Below, piece after piece: positions 1 to 7,002 of a stretch of DNA of 11,715 bases (the stretch's first letter is position 1; the number at the start of each line of letters is the position of its first letter). The notes under the pieces are model-generated. The model ran no database searches and was not told the origin of the DNA. It worked only from the letters and a program-made list of their open reading frames with translations. Position numbers and translations under genes: made by a program. This DNA is from Planctomycetaceae bacterium. GTDB lineage: Bacteria; Planctomycetota; Phycisphaerae; Phycisphaerales; SM1A02. The DNA is taken from contig NYWY01000076.1 in assembly GCA_002685335.1 (NCBI GenBank), forward strand, positions 1 through 11,715, written 5' to 3'.

Positions 1-858
1 CGCCGCGACCGGTACCAGCATCCAGTCGCCAACCGACGGATTCCGGAGGTACAGGCGGTCGATCCGGTCGAACGCCTGCACCGTTCCGTCGTCCTTCTCT
101 CGGAACATCGGGCTCCAGGTGATGCCGGGCCGCTGGATCGGATCAGGATGCACCTCCCGGAAGACGTCGACGAATCCATCCTCATACATCGCCAGACTGA
201 CGGGGAGATCGAGGTCGCGTCGGTGGCGATACATCCGAGTGGTGTCGACGGTCCAGTCCAGGTGCGATGGGCAGTTGAAGTCTCCGCCCACCAGCGTCGG
301 GATCGAAGGCTCCTTCGTGGAGACCGCGTCGACATCCGCGAGCAGGGCCTTGACCTCCTTGAGCCGGGCCGACGCATCGGTCTCCAGGGCGAGGAGCTGT
401 TCGTCGGTCATCGACGGATCATCGCGCAAGGCGTAGGTGATATAGGCGCGATAGTCGAGCCAGATCGACCACGCCACGAAGGCCCTGCCCCGCTCGTCCT
501 CGATGCGGACCCCCACACCATGCCAAGGGTCGTGAAAATGCGTGGCGCTGAAGCCCATGGGTGAGATCACGCAGAGGTGGGGACTCTCCGACTGGTAGGC
601 ATTCCAGCCCAGTTCCGACGCGATCCAACGACCGAGGGTCGGCCGCTCACCGTCGATGTCGTAGCTCTCCTGCATGAGGATCAGATCGGGTTCGGCGGCG
701 CGGATGACTTCCAGCACCTTCTCCGGTCCCCGCTCGACCTCGTTTCCACCCCGCCAGGCGTTCCAGACCAGGACCCGCAGCTCGTCACCGGACGTCGAAG
801 CGGGCAGCAGAAATGAGATCGCCAGCACGAGGCGTTTGAGAAATCGATCTGCCACCAT
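1..858 (-). CDS. Secreted endonuclease/exonuclease/phosphatase-family protein (partial, C-terminus beyond left edge)
   Basis: The frame is open from ATG at 858 down to base 1, giving 286 codons with no stop, so the gene leaves the window. Residues 1-24 look like a Sec signal peptide: basic start (R5, K8, R9), hydrophobic core LVLAISFLLPA, then a small-residue stretch before DELRVL. The mature part carries the metal-dependent phosphodiesterase/phosphatase motifs in family order: Asn33 in VWNAW, Glu64 in LMQES, Asp193 and Asn195 in GGDFN, TW at 247-248 and FDRIDRLY at 263-270. The closing Ser-Asp-His motif should lie outside the window. The family cleaves phosphodiester or phosphomonoester bonds in nucleic acids, sphingomyelin or inositol phosphates; the substrate cannot be told here. 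A GGAGGG ribosome-binding site 5 bases upstream supports the start. It probably acts outside the cytoplasm. Family assignment is confident; function is not. Confidence 0.88.
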   Translation of the reverse strand, partial: MVADRFLKRLVLAISFLLPASTSGDELRVLVWNAWRGGNEVERGPEKVLEVIRAAEPDLILMQESYDIDGERPTLGRWIASELGWNAYQSESPHLCVISPMGFSATHFHDPWHGVGVRIEDERGRAFVAWSIWLDYRAYITYALRDDPSMTDEQLLALETDASARLKEVKALLADVDAVSTKEPSIPTLVGGDFNCPSHLDWTVDTTRMYRHRRDLDLPVSLAMYEDGFVDVFREVHPDPIQRPGITWSPMFREKDDGTVQAFDRIDRLYLRNPSVGDWMLVPVAA

Positions 859-863
859 GGTGA

Positions 864-869
864 CCCTCC
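864..869 (-). promoter_or_regulatory. Ribosome binding site of the EEP-family gene
   Basis: GGAGGG on the minus strand, 5 bases before the ATG at 858. It fixes the start codon and puts the signal peptide at the true N-terminus. Confidence 0.7.
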
Positions 870-997
870 GGTCCGAGGTGTGGGGAAGCACGAGCGTGGA
901 GTGGACTCCGGTACCCCTCCGAGTTCCATCGTTCCTGCAAGTCCGACGAATCTCCAGACTATCAGCCGAGGCCCCGTGGTCGCCTCCCTCCGATCAG

Positions 998-1036
998 GTG
1001 CTCGACCCGTGCTCGACCCGTGCTCAACCCGTGCTC
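998..1036 (-). repeat. 11-bp tandem repeat across the ppc stop codon
   Basis: On the plus strand the unit GTGCTCGACCC occurs at 998-1008 and 1009-1019, then as GTGCTCAACCC at 1020-1030, followed by a partial GTGCTC at 1031-1036. Read on the minus strand, the copy nearest the gene encodes the last PEPC residues and its stop codon; the single G-to-A difference in that copy is what makes the TGA (1024-1026). The two downstream copies have CGA at that position. The arrangement suggests slippage duplication at the end of the gene. Confidence 0.85.
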
Positions 1037-3723
1037 TGCATGGCGGCGGCGAGCGCATTCACGCTCAACATGATGACGGTCTGGACCGGATCCCGATCGC
1101 CCGGCTCGAGCTCCCGCCAACGGCGAAGTAGTTCGACCTGCAGCGCATTGATCAGATCGGTGTCGGGATTGCGTTCACGAATCGATTCCTGGATCACGGG
1201 ATTGTTGTCCAGCAGTTCGGACTGCCCGGTCACCGCGAGGATGATTTTCCGGGTCCGGTCGAACTCCAGATGAAGTCGCTGGAGCAACCTCGCGGCGGAC
1301 TCGTCGGTCTCGCCGACGATCCCCTCGAGGTACCAGGCGGTGACCCCCAGTCGAGCCCGGGCCATCTCCTGCTGGGCATTGTCGATGAACGCGCGGAACC
1401 AGCCGTCTTCCGCGTAGGCCTTCCGGCAATGGCCGAGCGATCCTTCGTCTCGTTGAAACGTCGACTCGAACGCGGTCCCCACTCCGTACCAACCAGGTAC
1501 GTTCGCCCTCATCTGCGTCCAGGAGAACACCCAGGGAATGGCTCGAAGACCGTCGAAGTCCAATCCCCCGCCCCCTCGGGACACCGGTCGGGACGCGATC
1601 GGAAGCTCCCCGATGTGGCGGACCGGGGATCGATCCATGAACACCGGCCAGAACCCGGGATCGTCCACCAGTTCCCGATAGGTCTCCCGACTCCGGGCGG
1701 CGATCTCGTCCATCAACGGCACGACCTCCGCTTCCGCCCGATGACCCTCCTCGGCCGGCGAGCCGGTGGCGAGCAGCATCGCGTTCACGATCTGCTCCAG
1801 ATGCCGGTGGGCGAGGGCCGGTGCGGCGTACCGGAAGGAGATGACCTCCCCCTGCTCGGTGAATCGGATCCGACCGTTTCGACCGGCGACGGGCCCGGAC
1901 AGGATCGCCCGGTTCGCCCGGCCGCCTCCCCGAGCCACCGTTCCACCCCGACCATGGAAGAATCGAAGTTCGATGCCGGCTCCGGCACACGCCCGGGCGA
2001 TGCGATCCTGAGCCACCTGCAGGCCCCAGGTCGAGGCCCAGTATCCACCGTCCTTGTTGCTGTCGGAGTACCCCAGCATGATCTCCTGAAAACGGTCCCG
2101 AGCCGCCAGCTGGGCTGCGTACAGCGGATCGTCGAACAACTCCCGCATGATGTCGGTGGCGGCCTCCAGATCGTCCACCGTCTCGAAGAGCGGCGCCACG
2201 TCGATCGGACAGGTCACCGTTCCATCGTGGATCGACCAGAGGCCGACCTCGCGGAGCAGCACGAGGACTTCGAACAGGTCACTGGCGTCGTGCGTCATGC
2301 TCACCACATAGCTGCCGATGGACGCGGGCTCCGCTTCGATCGCCTCCCGCACTGCGGTGAGGCTGTCCAGCAGCTCACGGCTCTCGCCGGAGATCTCGAG
2401 GCCGCGGGCGAGCAGCGGCCGTGACGTCCGAAGTTCCCGCCGAAGCAGGTCGGCTCGTTGATCGGCGGTCAGCTCCTCGTAGGCCGATTCGACTCCGCCC
2501 GCTCGCAGCAGTTCCGAAACCGCCGCCTCATGAACCCGTGAGTGCTGACGAATGTCGAGGGTCGCCAGGTGCAGTCCGAAGGCCCGGGCCCGAACCAGCG
2601 CGTCCTCGATCGGACCATTCTCCGAAAATTCCACCAGCCCGGCATGCCGGACGGCACGACCGAGGACCTCGAGCGCTTCGGAATACTCCCCGGCGTCGAT
2701 CGTCCCTCCGAGCAGTCGATTCCGCAGCTGCCGGATCCGCATCCGGAACGGTTCGTGATCCAGATGTCGGATCGCGGCAGGATCCAACGGGGCCACATGG
2801 GAATCGGCCTCGATCGCCGCGGTCAGCTCCGCGAGGACGGGGACTCTTCGATCCGAAAGGCTCAGTTGGTGCCGAAGTTCATCCAACCCCCGGACGTGCC
2901 CCTCGATCGCCGCCTCCCGCATCTCCTGAAGCGTCCGTCGGGTGAAGGCCGCGGTCACGTTGGGATTCCCATCACGATCGCCGCCGATCCAGGAGCGGTA
3001 TCGAAGGAGAGTGGGAATCTGGATCTCGCCCTGCCACACCACTTCCACCGCCTGTTTGAGATCCCGGTGAAGCCGGGGGACCGCGTCCCAGATGACTCCC
3101 GCGAGGTGATGCACTCCATTGCGGACTTCATCCGCGACGTCCAGCCGCTTGGCCCGAACCTCGTCCGTTCCCATCAGCAGCGCCAGCAGCCCTCGAGCCT
3201 CCGACTCGATCGCTCGCATCTCGGCCGCGGTCTCCGGCGGTCCGTCGAGACTCCCGACCAGGACACCAAGCCTCGCCTGCTTCCGAATGACGCTGCGTCT
3301 TCGAGCCTCGGTGGGATGAGCGGTGAGGGTGGGTTCGATGTCGATGCGGCCGAGGATCCTTTCGATCTCGTCGATCGTGCACCCATTCGCGGCCAGTCGC
3401 ACGCAGGCGGCATCGACGGATTCGGGTCGGGGATGCTCTGGAGTGGCCGCCAGTTCGCGCTCCCGGTTCACCCGCACGATGTGCCGCTGCTCGGCCTTGT
3501 TGCGCAGGTGGAAGCCGATCGCCAGGTGCTTGAGGACCCCCCGGATCCGCGCCAACGGTATGTCCCGGAGCTTCTCCAGCCCGTCCCGGACATCCTCGTC
3601 GTTCGTCCCTCCACTCGGAACGATCCGCCGGATCTCCGCGAGGTGCACGGCGACATCGTCGGGCTCGACCTCGTCGAGACGATCAGTGAACCAACGGATG
3701 TCACGATGCAGTAAATCACTCAT
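1024..3723 (-). CDS. ppc: Phosphoenolpyruvate carboxylase
   Basis: This 899-residue enzyme makes oxaloacetate from phosphoenolpyruvate and bicarbonate, refilling the TCA cycle in the cytoplasm. The length fits the bacterial family (about 880-970). Visible motifs, in order: TAHPTEA (134-140, catalytic His136), GGDRDGNP (247-254), LDIRQHS (389-395), GYSDSNKD (551-558, Lys557), FHGRGG (589-594, His590, Arg592), RGGGRANRAILSGP (598-611) and LRAIPWVFSWTQ (726-737). It ends with the conserved C-terminal Gly (QSTG). The sequence between the motifs departs clearly from the E. coli enzyme, as in other non-proteobacterial forms. Residues matching two of the four E. coli aspartate-inhibition ligands appear changed (see findings). 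The start lacks a Shine-Dalgarno sequence, and a -10-like hexamer lies 7 bases before the ATG, so the mRNA may be leaderless. The gene is monocistronic here and divergent from rfbF. Confidence 0.97.
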   Translation of the reverse strand: MSDLLHRDIRWFTDRLDEVEPDDVAVHLAEIRRIVPSGGTNDEDVRDGLEKLRDIPLARIRGVLKHLAIGFHLRNKAEQRHIVRVNRERELAATPEHPRPESVDAACVRLAANGCTIDEIERILGRIDIEPTLTAHPTEARRRSVIRKQARLGVLVGSLDGPPETAAEMRAIESEARGLLALLMGTDEVRAKRLDVADEVRNGVHHLAGVIWDAVPRLHRDLKQAVEVVWQGEIQIPTLLRYRSWIGGDRDGNPNVTAAFTRRTLQEMREAAIEGHVRGLDELRHQLSLSDRRVPVLAELTAAIEADSHVAPLDPAAIRHLDHEPFRMRIRQLRNRLLGGTIDAGEYSEALEVLGRAVRHAGLVEFSENGPIEDALVRARAFGLHLATLDIRQHSRVHEAAVSELLRAGGVESAYEELTADQRADLLRRELRTSRPLLARGLEISGESRELLDSLTAVREAIEAEPASIGSYVVSMTHDASDLFEVLVLLREVGLWSIHDGTVTCPIDVAPLFETVDDLEAATDIMRELFDDPLYAAQLAARDRFQEIMLGYSDSNKDGGYWASTWGLQVAQDRIARACAGAGIELRFFHGRGGTVARGGGRANRAILSGPVAGRNGRIRFTEQGEVISFRYAAPALAHRHLEQIVNAMLLATGSPAEEGHRAEAEVVPLMDEIAARSRETYRELVDDPGFWPVFMDRSPVRHIGELPIASRPVSRGGGGLDFDGLRAIPWVFSWTQMRANVPGWYGVGTAFESTFQRDEGSLGHCRKAYAEDGWFRAFIDNAQQEMARARLGVTAWYLEGIVGETDESAARLLQRLHLEFDRTRKIILAVTGQSELLDNNPVIQESIRERNPDTDLINALQVELLRRWRELEPGDRDPVQTVIMLSVNALAAAMQSTG

Positions 3724-3730
3724 TGAAGGT

Positions 3731-3736
3731 AGATTA
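3731..3736 (-). promoter_or_regulatory. Candidate -10 element of a leaderless ppc promoter
   Basis: On the minus strand TAATCT ends 7 bases before the ATG of ppc (3723), so transcription would start at or next to the A of the start codon. This matches the TANNNT-plus-6-to-7-bases arrangement of leaderless genes in other bacteria, and no Shine-Dalgarno sequence is present to compete with it. The -35 position (3754-3759, TTCCGG) is poor. Prediction only. Confidence 0.35.
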
Positions 3737-3780
3737 CCGGCCCACCCGCACGACCGGAACCCCCGCCATCCCGAGGGCCC

Positions 3781-3794
3781 GATCCAGCTGGATC
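3781..3794. promoter_or_regulatory. Perfect 14-bp palindrome in the ppc/rfbF divergent region
   Basis: GATCCAGCTGGATC is a perfect dyad placed between the two divergent genes and overlapping the -35 position of the candidate rfbF promoter. It could be an operator for a dimeric regulator. A 7-bp half-site palindrome is expected about once by chance in a window of this size, so position rather than rarity is the argument. Confidence 0.3.
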
Positions 3795-3807
3795 ATCATG
3801 CCCCCAG

Positions 3808-3816
3808 TGCTAGGCT
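3808..3816 (+). promoter_or_regulatory. Candidate extended -10 promoter for the rfbF operon
   Basis: TGC-TAGGCT matches an extended -10 element (TGn followed by TAnnnT). The -35 region about 16 bases upstream (TGGATC, 3789-3794) is weak, which is tolerated with an extended -10. The start point would be near 3823, giving a leader of about 88 bases before the rfbF ATG. Confidence 0.25.
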
Positions 3817-3910
3817 GAATTCGAGTCTCGGTGGCACCACAACTCTGGTGGCCGAACCCATGCCGTGCCGATCTCACCGGTACTCGAGTCGGAAACCAAG
3901 AGGAAAGATC

Positions 3911-4681
3911 ATGAACGTCGCGATTCTCGCCGGTGGATTCGGCACCAGGCTCGGCGAGGAGACCGAACTCCGACCGAAGCCGATGGTCGAGATCGGAGGC
4001 CGCCCGATCCTGCTTCACATCATGGATCACTACCGACGTTTCGGGCACTCGGACTTTCACATCGCGCTCGGGCATCGCGGCGAGTTCATCAAGCGATACA
4101 TGACGCAGTTCTGCGATCTGGATGGCGATCTCTCCATCGACTTCGCCTCGGGCGAGGTCGTTCGCCATCAGCGTCGTCCGCTCGACTGGCGAGTCCATCT
4201 GCACGACACCGGCGGTGAGACCCTCACCGCGGGACGGATTCTCCAGCTCCAGCCTCACCTCGGGAACCAGACCTTCATGCTGACCTGGGGTGATGGTCTT
4301 TCCGACATCGATCTCGACGAGCTCCTGGCCTTCCATCGTTCCCACGGCCGGTTGGCCACGGTGACCGCCGTCCGCCCCCCGGCCCGGTACGGCCACCTGG
4401 AAATCGACGGCGACGGCCGGATCACCGAATTCAGTGAGAAGCCCCAGGCCGCGGAAGGTTGGATCAACGGCGCCTTCTTCGTGCTGGAACCGGGAATCTT
4501 CGAGTACATCGAGGGCGACGACCAGATGTGGGAACACGCTCCGATGAGGAATCTCGCCCTCGACGGTCAACTGATGGCCTTCCGGCACGAGGGCTTCTGG
4601 CAGTGCATGGACACCCGCCGGGACCGACAGGTTCTCGAGGACCTCTGGGCCAGGGACGTCGCCCCGTGGAGGGTGACATGA
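3911..4681 (+). CDS. rfbF: Glucose-1-phosphate cytidylyltransferase
   Basis: This 256-residue enzyme makes CDP-glucose and pyrophosphate from CTP and glucose 1-phosphate, the entry step to CDP-linked deoxysugars. It shows the sugar-nucleotidyltransferase signature LAGGFGTRL (6-14), RPKPM (21-25), the metal-binding Asp128 in WGDGLSD, ATVTAVRPPARYG (149-161), SEKP (175-178), GWINGAFFV (183-191) and the RfbF-typical EGFWQCMDT (227-235). The last two motifs and the overall length separate RfbF from the RmlA and GalU families. I start at 3911 because the family begins just before ILAGG and AGGA lies 6 bases upstream; an in-frame ATG at 3860 would add a basic tail without a ribosome-binding site. 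Its TGA overlaps the next ATG (ATGA), so the two are translationally coupled. The usual partner, CDP-glucose 4,6-dehydratase, is not seen in this window. Confidence 0.95.
   Translation: MNVAILAGGFGTRLGEETELRPKPMVEIGGRPILLHIMDHYRRFGHSDFHIALGHRGEFIKRYMTQFCDLDGDLSIDFASGEVVRHQRRPLDWRVHLHDTGGETLTAGRILQLQPHLGNQTFMLTWGDGLSDIDLDELLAFHRSHGRLATVTAVRPPARYGHLEIDGDGRITEFSEKPQAAEGWINGAFFVLEPGIFEYIEGDDQMWEHAPMRNLALDGQLMAFRHEGFWQCMDTRRDRQVLEDLWARDVAPWRVT
4669..4674 (+). promoter_or_regulatory. Ribosome binding site for the fusion gene inside the rfbF end
   Basis: GAGGGT preceded by TG at 4667-4668 gives a TGGAGGGT tract about 4 bases before the ATG at 4678, within the last rfbF codons. With the ATGA overlap it supports translational coupling. 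Confidence 0.55.
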
Positions 4682-6978
4682 AGACTTCACGCCGCCCCGG
4701 AAGGATTCTGGTCACCGGACATCTCGGATACATCGGCACCGTCCTGGTTCCCAGATTGATTGATCGGGGACACGAGGTCGTCGGGCTCGACACCGATCTC
4801 TTCCGCCGCTGCACCTACGGCTCGGAATCCCGCGTCCGGCACATCCCATCCCTGGAACGGGACATCCGGGATACCGATCGCGATGACCTCCAGGGCATCG
4901 ACACGATCATCCATCTCGCCGGTCTCTCCAACGATCCCCTGGGAGACATGGACCCAACGCTCACCGATCAGATCAATCACCTCGCCGCGGTCCGCCTGGC
5001 TTCCGAAGCCCGGGCCGCCGGGGTGCGACGTTTCATCTTCAGTTCGACCTGCAGCAACTACGGTGCTTCCGGCGAGGACCTCCTGGATGAAGACAGCCCC
5101 TTCAATCCCGTGACGCCGTACGGCATCGCCAAGGTCGCGGCCGAGGAAGGCATCCGTTCCCTGGCCCGAGCGGACTTCGCTCCCGTGATTCTCCGGAGCG
5201 GAACCGCCTGCGGCGCCTCGCCCCGCATTCGCTTCGATCTGGTCGTCAACAATCTCGTCGCGTGGGCGATCACCACCGGCAAGGTCCATCTCAAGTCCGA
5301 CGGCATGGCGTGGAGACCGATCGTGCACGTCGAAGACATCGCCCGAGCCTTCGTCGCGGCCGCCGAGGCGGAGACCGATCGAGTTCACGACCGCCCCTTC
5401 AACGTCGGGCGGACGGATCAGAACTTCCTGGTGCGGGACATCGCCACGATCGTGAACCAGGCGATCCCGGACAGCGAAGTCACGTTCGGCGAAGGCGCGG
5501 GCTGCGATCTCCGTAACTACCGCGTCGACTGCGGTCGGATCGCCCGCGAACTTCCCGAGTTCGATCCGCAGTGGACGGTGCCCGAAACCGTCGAGCAGGT
5601 CCGAAATGAGATCGGCGGGCTCGGGCTTTCCCTCACGGAGTTCGAAGGCAGCCGATATCAGCGTCTGGGGCACATCCGATCGCTCATCGAGAGCGAGGTG
5701 ATCGACCGGTCCATTCGCCCCCTGAATTCGCCACGGCGTGAATTCGCCCGCCGAGCCGCGGAGGCGACCTGTCGATCCTGTCGGAATCCCGGACTCCGAC
5801 CGGTGCTCGATCTGGGGGAGACCCCCCGTTCCGACGGCCTTCTTCCAGCCGACGCCGAACCCGGCACCGAGGCCCTTCGGCCCCTGGAACTCAGCTGGTG
5901 CCCCGACTGCACCCTGGTCCAGATTCTGGAAAGCCGGCCCCGGGAGGAACTCTTCGGTGCGGACTATCCCTACTTCTCCTCCTTCTCCCGCGACCTGATG
6001 TCCCATGCTCGGGACAACGCGCACCGATTGATCGCCGAACGAAGGCTCGACGACTCGAGTTTCGTGGTCGAACTCGCCAGCAACGACGGCTCGCTGCTGG
6101 CGAACTTCGCCGAACGGAACATCCGGGTTCTGGGGATCGATCCGGCCCCCCGACAAGTCCAGGCGTCGATCGAACGCGGGGTGCCGGCCCTGGAGGAGTT
6201 CTTCGATCTCGCTCTCGCCCGGAAACTCCGGGACAGACACGGCGCCGCCGACGTCATCGTGGCCAACAACGTGCTCGCCCACGTCTCCGACCTGGACGGC
6301 TTCGTCGATGGGATCGCCTGCCTGCTCTCCGACGATGGAATCGCATCCATCGAATTCCCCTACCTCGCGGAACTGCTCGACCACGTCGAATTCGACACCA
6401 TCTACCACGAACATCTCTGCTACTACTCGCTCGAGAGTGTTTCGAACCTGCTCGAGGGCCGCGGGCTCCGAGTGATCGACGTGCATCGGCTGGCCATTCA
6501 CGGCGGATCGCTGCGGATCACCGTCGGACGCGAAGGCCGACCGAGCCCGGCGGTGGCGAAACTCCGGAAGGATGAATCCATCCGCGGACTGGGAACCCTC
6601 GCCTCGGTCTCGGACTTCGCGGCGCAGGTTCGGTCGTTGCGCCAGGAGCTCATCGAACTCTTGCACGCAAGAAAAGCGGCGGGACGACGCATCGCGGCCT
6701 ACGGCGCGGCGGCCAAGGGCACCATGCTGCTCAATGCCATCGGAGCCGGTCCCGATTTGGTCGAGGCGGCATACGACCGCAATCCACACAAGCACGGCCG
6801 GTTGCTTCCGGGAGTTCGCATTCCGGTGCTGCCCGCGGAACGTCTGCGCCAGGATCCGCCCGACGATCTCCTGATCCTGCCCTGGAACTTCAAGGAGGAG
6901 ATCATGCGACAGGAATCGGATTTCCACGACGCCGGCGGCCGATTCATCATCCCGATCCCGAGCCCCCGGGTCGTCTGA
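4678..6978 (+). CDS. Bifunctional NAD-dependent sugar-nucleotide epimerase/dehydratase - sugar C-methyltransferase fusion
   Basis: One uninterrupted 766-codon frame holds two complete enzymes. Residues 9 to about 345 form an extended short-chain dehydrogenase/reductase: TGHLGYIG (Gly14, 17, 20), acidic Asp after the second strand (VVGLDTD), HLAGLSNDPLGD, SSTCSNYG, the catalytic pair Tyr148/Lys152 (YGIAK) and WRPIVHVEDI. Residues about 365-766 match sugar C-methyltransferases of the TylC3/NovU/TcaB9 type: zinc cysteines 365, 368, 408 and 411; SAM-binding VELASNDG (464-471); His535; the YHEH motif (576-579); IHGGSLR; AYGAAAKGTMLLN; DRNPHKHGRLLPG; and ILPWNF. The linker is about 20-30 residues. 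The SDR resembles proteins commonly encoded next to rfbF, where I would expect the methyltransferase as a separate gene. The predicted role is to modify and C-methylate a nucleotide-linked, probably CDP-linked, keto sugar. Exact reactions and sugar are unknown. Start: ATG overlapping the rfbF stop, with a purine tract upstream. Confidence 0.92.
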   Translation: MKTSRRPGRILVTGHLGYIGTVLVPRLIDRGHEVVGLDTDLFRRCTYGSESRVRHIPSLERDIRDTDRDDLQGIDTIIHLAGLSNDPLGDMDPTLTDQINHLAAVRLASEARAAGVRRFIFSSTCSNYGASGEDLLDEDSPFNPVTPYGIAKVAAEEGIRSLARADFAPVILRSGTACGASPRIRFDLVVNNLVAWAITTGKVHLKSDGMAWRPIVHVEDIARAFVAAAEAETDRVHDRPFNVGRTDQNFLVRDIATIVNQAIPDSEVTFGEGAGCDLRNYRVDCGRIARELPEFDPQWTVPETVEQVRNEIGGLGLSLTEFEGSRYQRLGHIRSLIESEVIDRSIRPLNSPRREFARRAAEATCRSCRNPGLRPVLDLGETPRSDGLLPADAEPGTEALRPLELSWCPDCTLVQILESRPREELFGADYPYFSSFSRDLMSHARDNAHRLIAERRLDDSSFVVELASNDGSLLANFAERNIRVLGIDPAPRQVQASIERGVPALEEFFDLALARKLRDRHGAADVIVANNVLAHVSDLDGFVDGIACLLSDDGIASIEFPYLAELLDHVEFDTIYHEHLCYYSLESVSNLLEGRGLRVIDVHRLAIHGGSLRITVGREGRPSPAVAKLRKDESIRGLGTLASVSDFAAQVRSLRQELIELLHARKAAGRRIAAYGAAAKGTMLLNAIGAGPDLVEAAYDRNPHKHGRLLPGVRIPVLPAERLRQDPPDDLLILPWNFKEEIMRQESDFHDAGGRFIIPIPSPRVV

Positions 6979-7002
6979 GTCGACCGACCGGATGACCGGA
7001 CC

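Noticed and set aside
968..986. GAGGC/GCCTC inverted repeat downstream of ppc as a terminator
   Set aside because: Only 5 bp of stem with a 9-base loop and no T-run in either direction.
998..1036. Tandem repeat as a CRISPR fragment
   Set aside because: Units are 11 bp and directly adjacent, without spacers.
1270..2424. Plus-strand frames of 384 codons here and 390 codons at 2542-3714, opposite ppc
   Set aside because: Antisense shadows of a well-conserved PEPC, with Arg/Pro/His-rich translations and no domain.
3860..3910. N-terminal extension of rfbF from the in-frame ATG at 3860
   Set aside because: It adds a basic tail that the family lacks; 3911 has a Shine-Dalgarno sequence and starts where RfbF proteins start.
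4687..6927. Open frame of 746 codons on the minus strand opposite the fusion gene
   Set aside because: It is codon-aligned with a gene whose motifs are clear, and GC-rich coding DNA often leaves such antisense frames open. The translation shows no recognisable domain.
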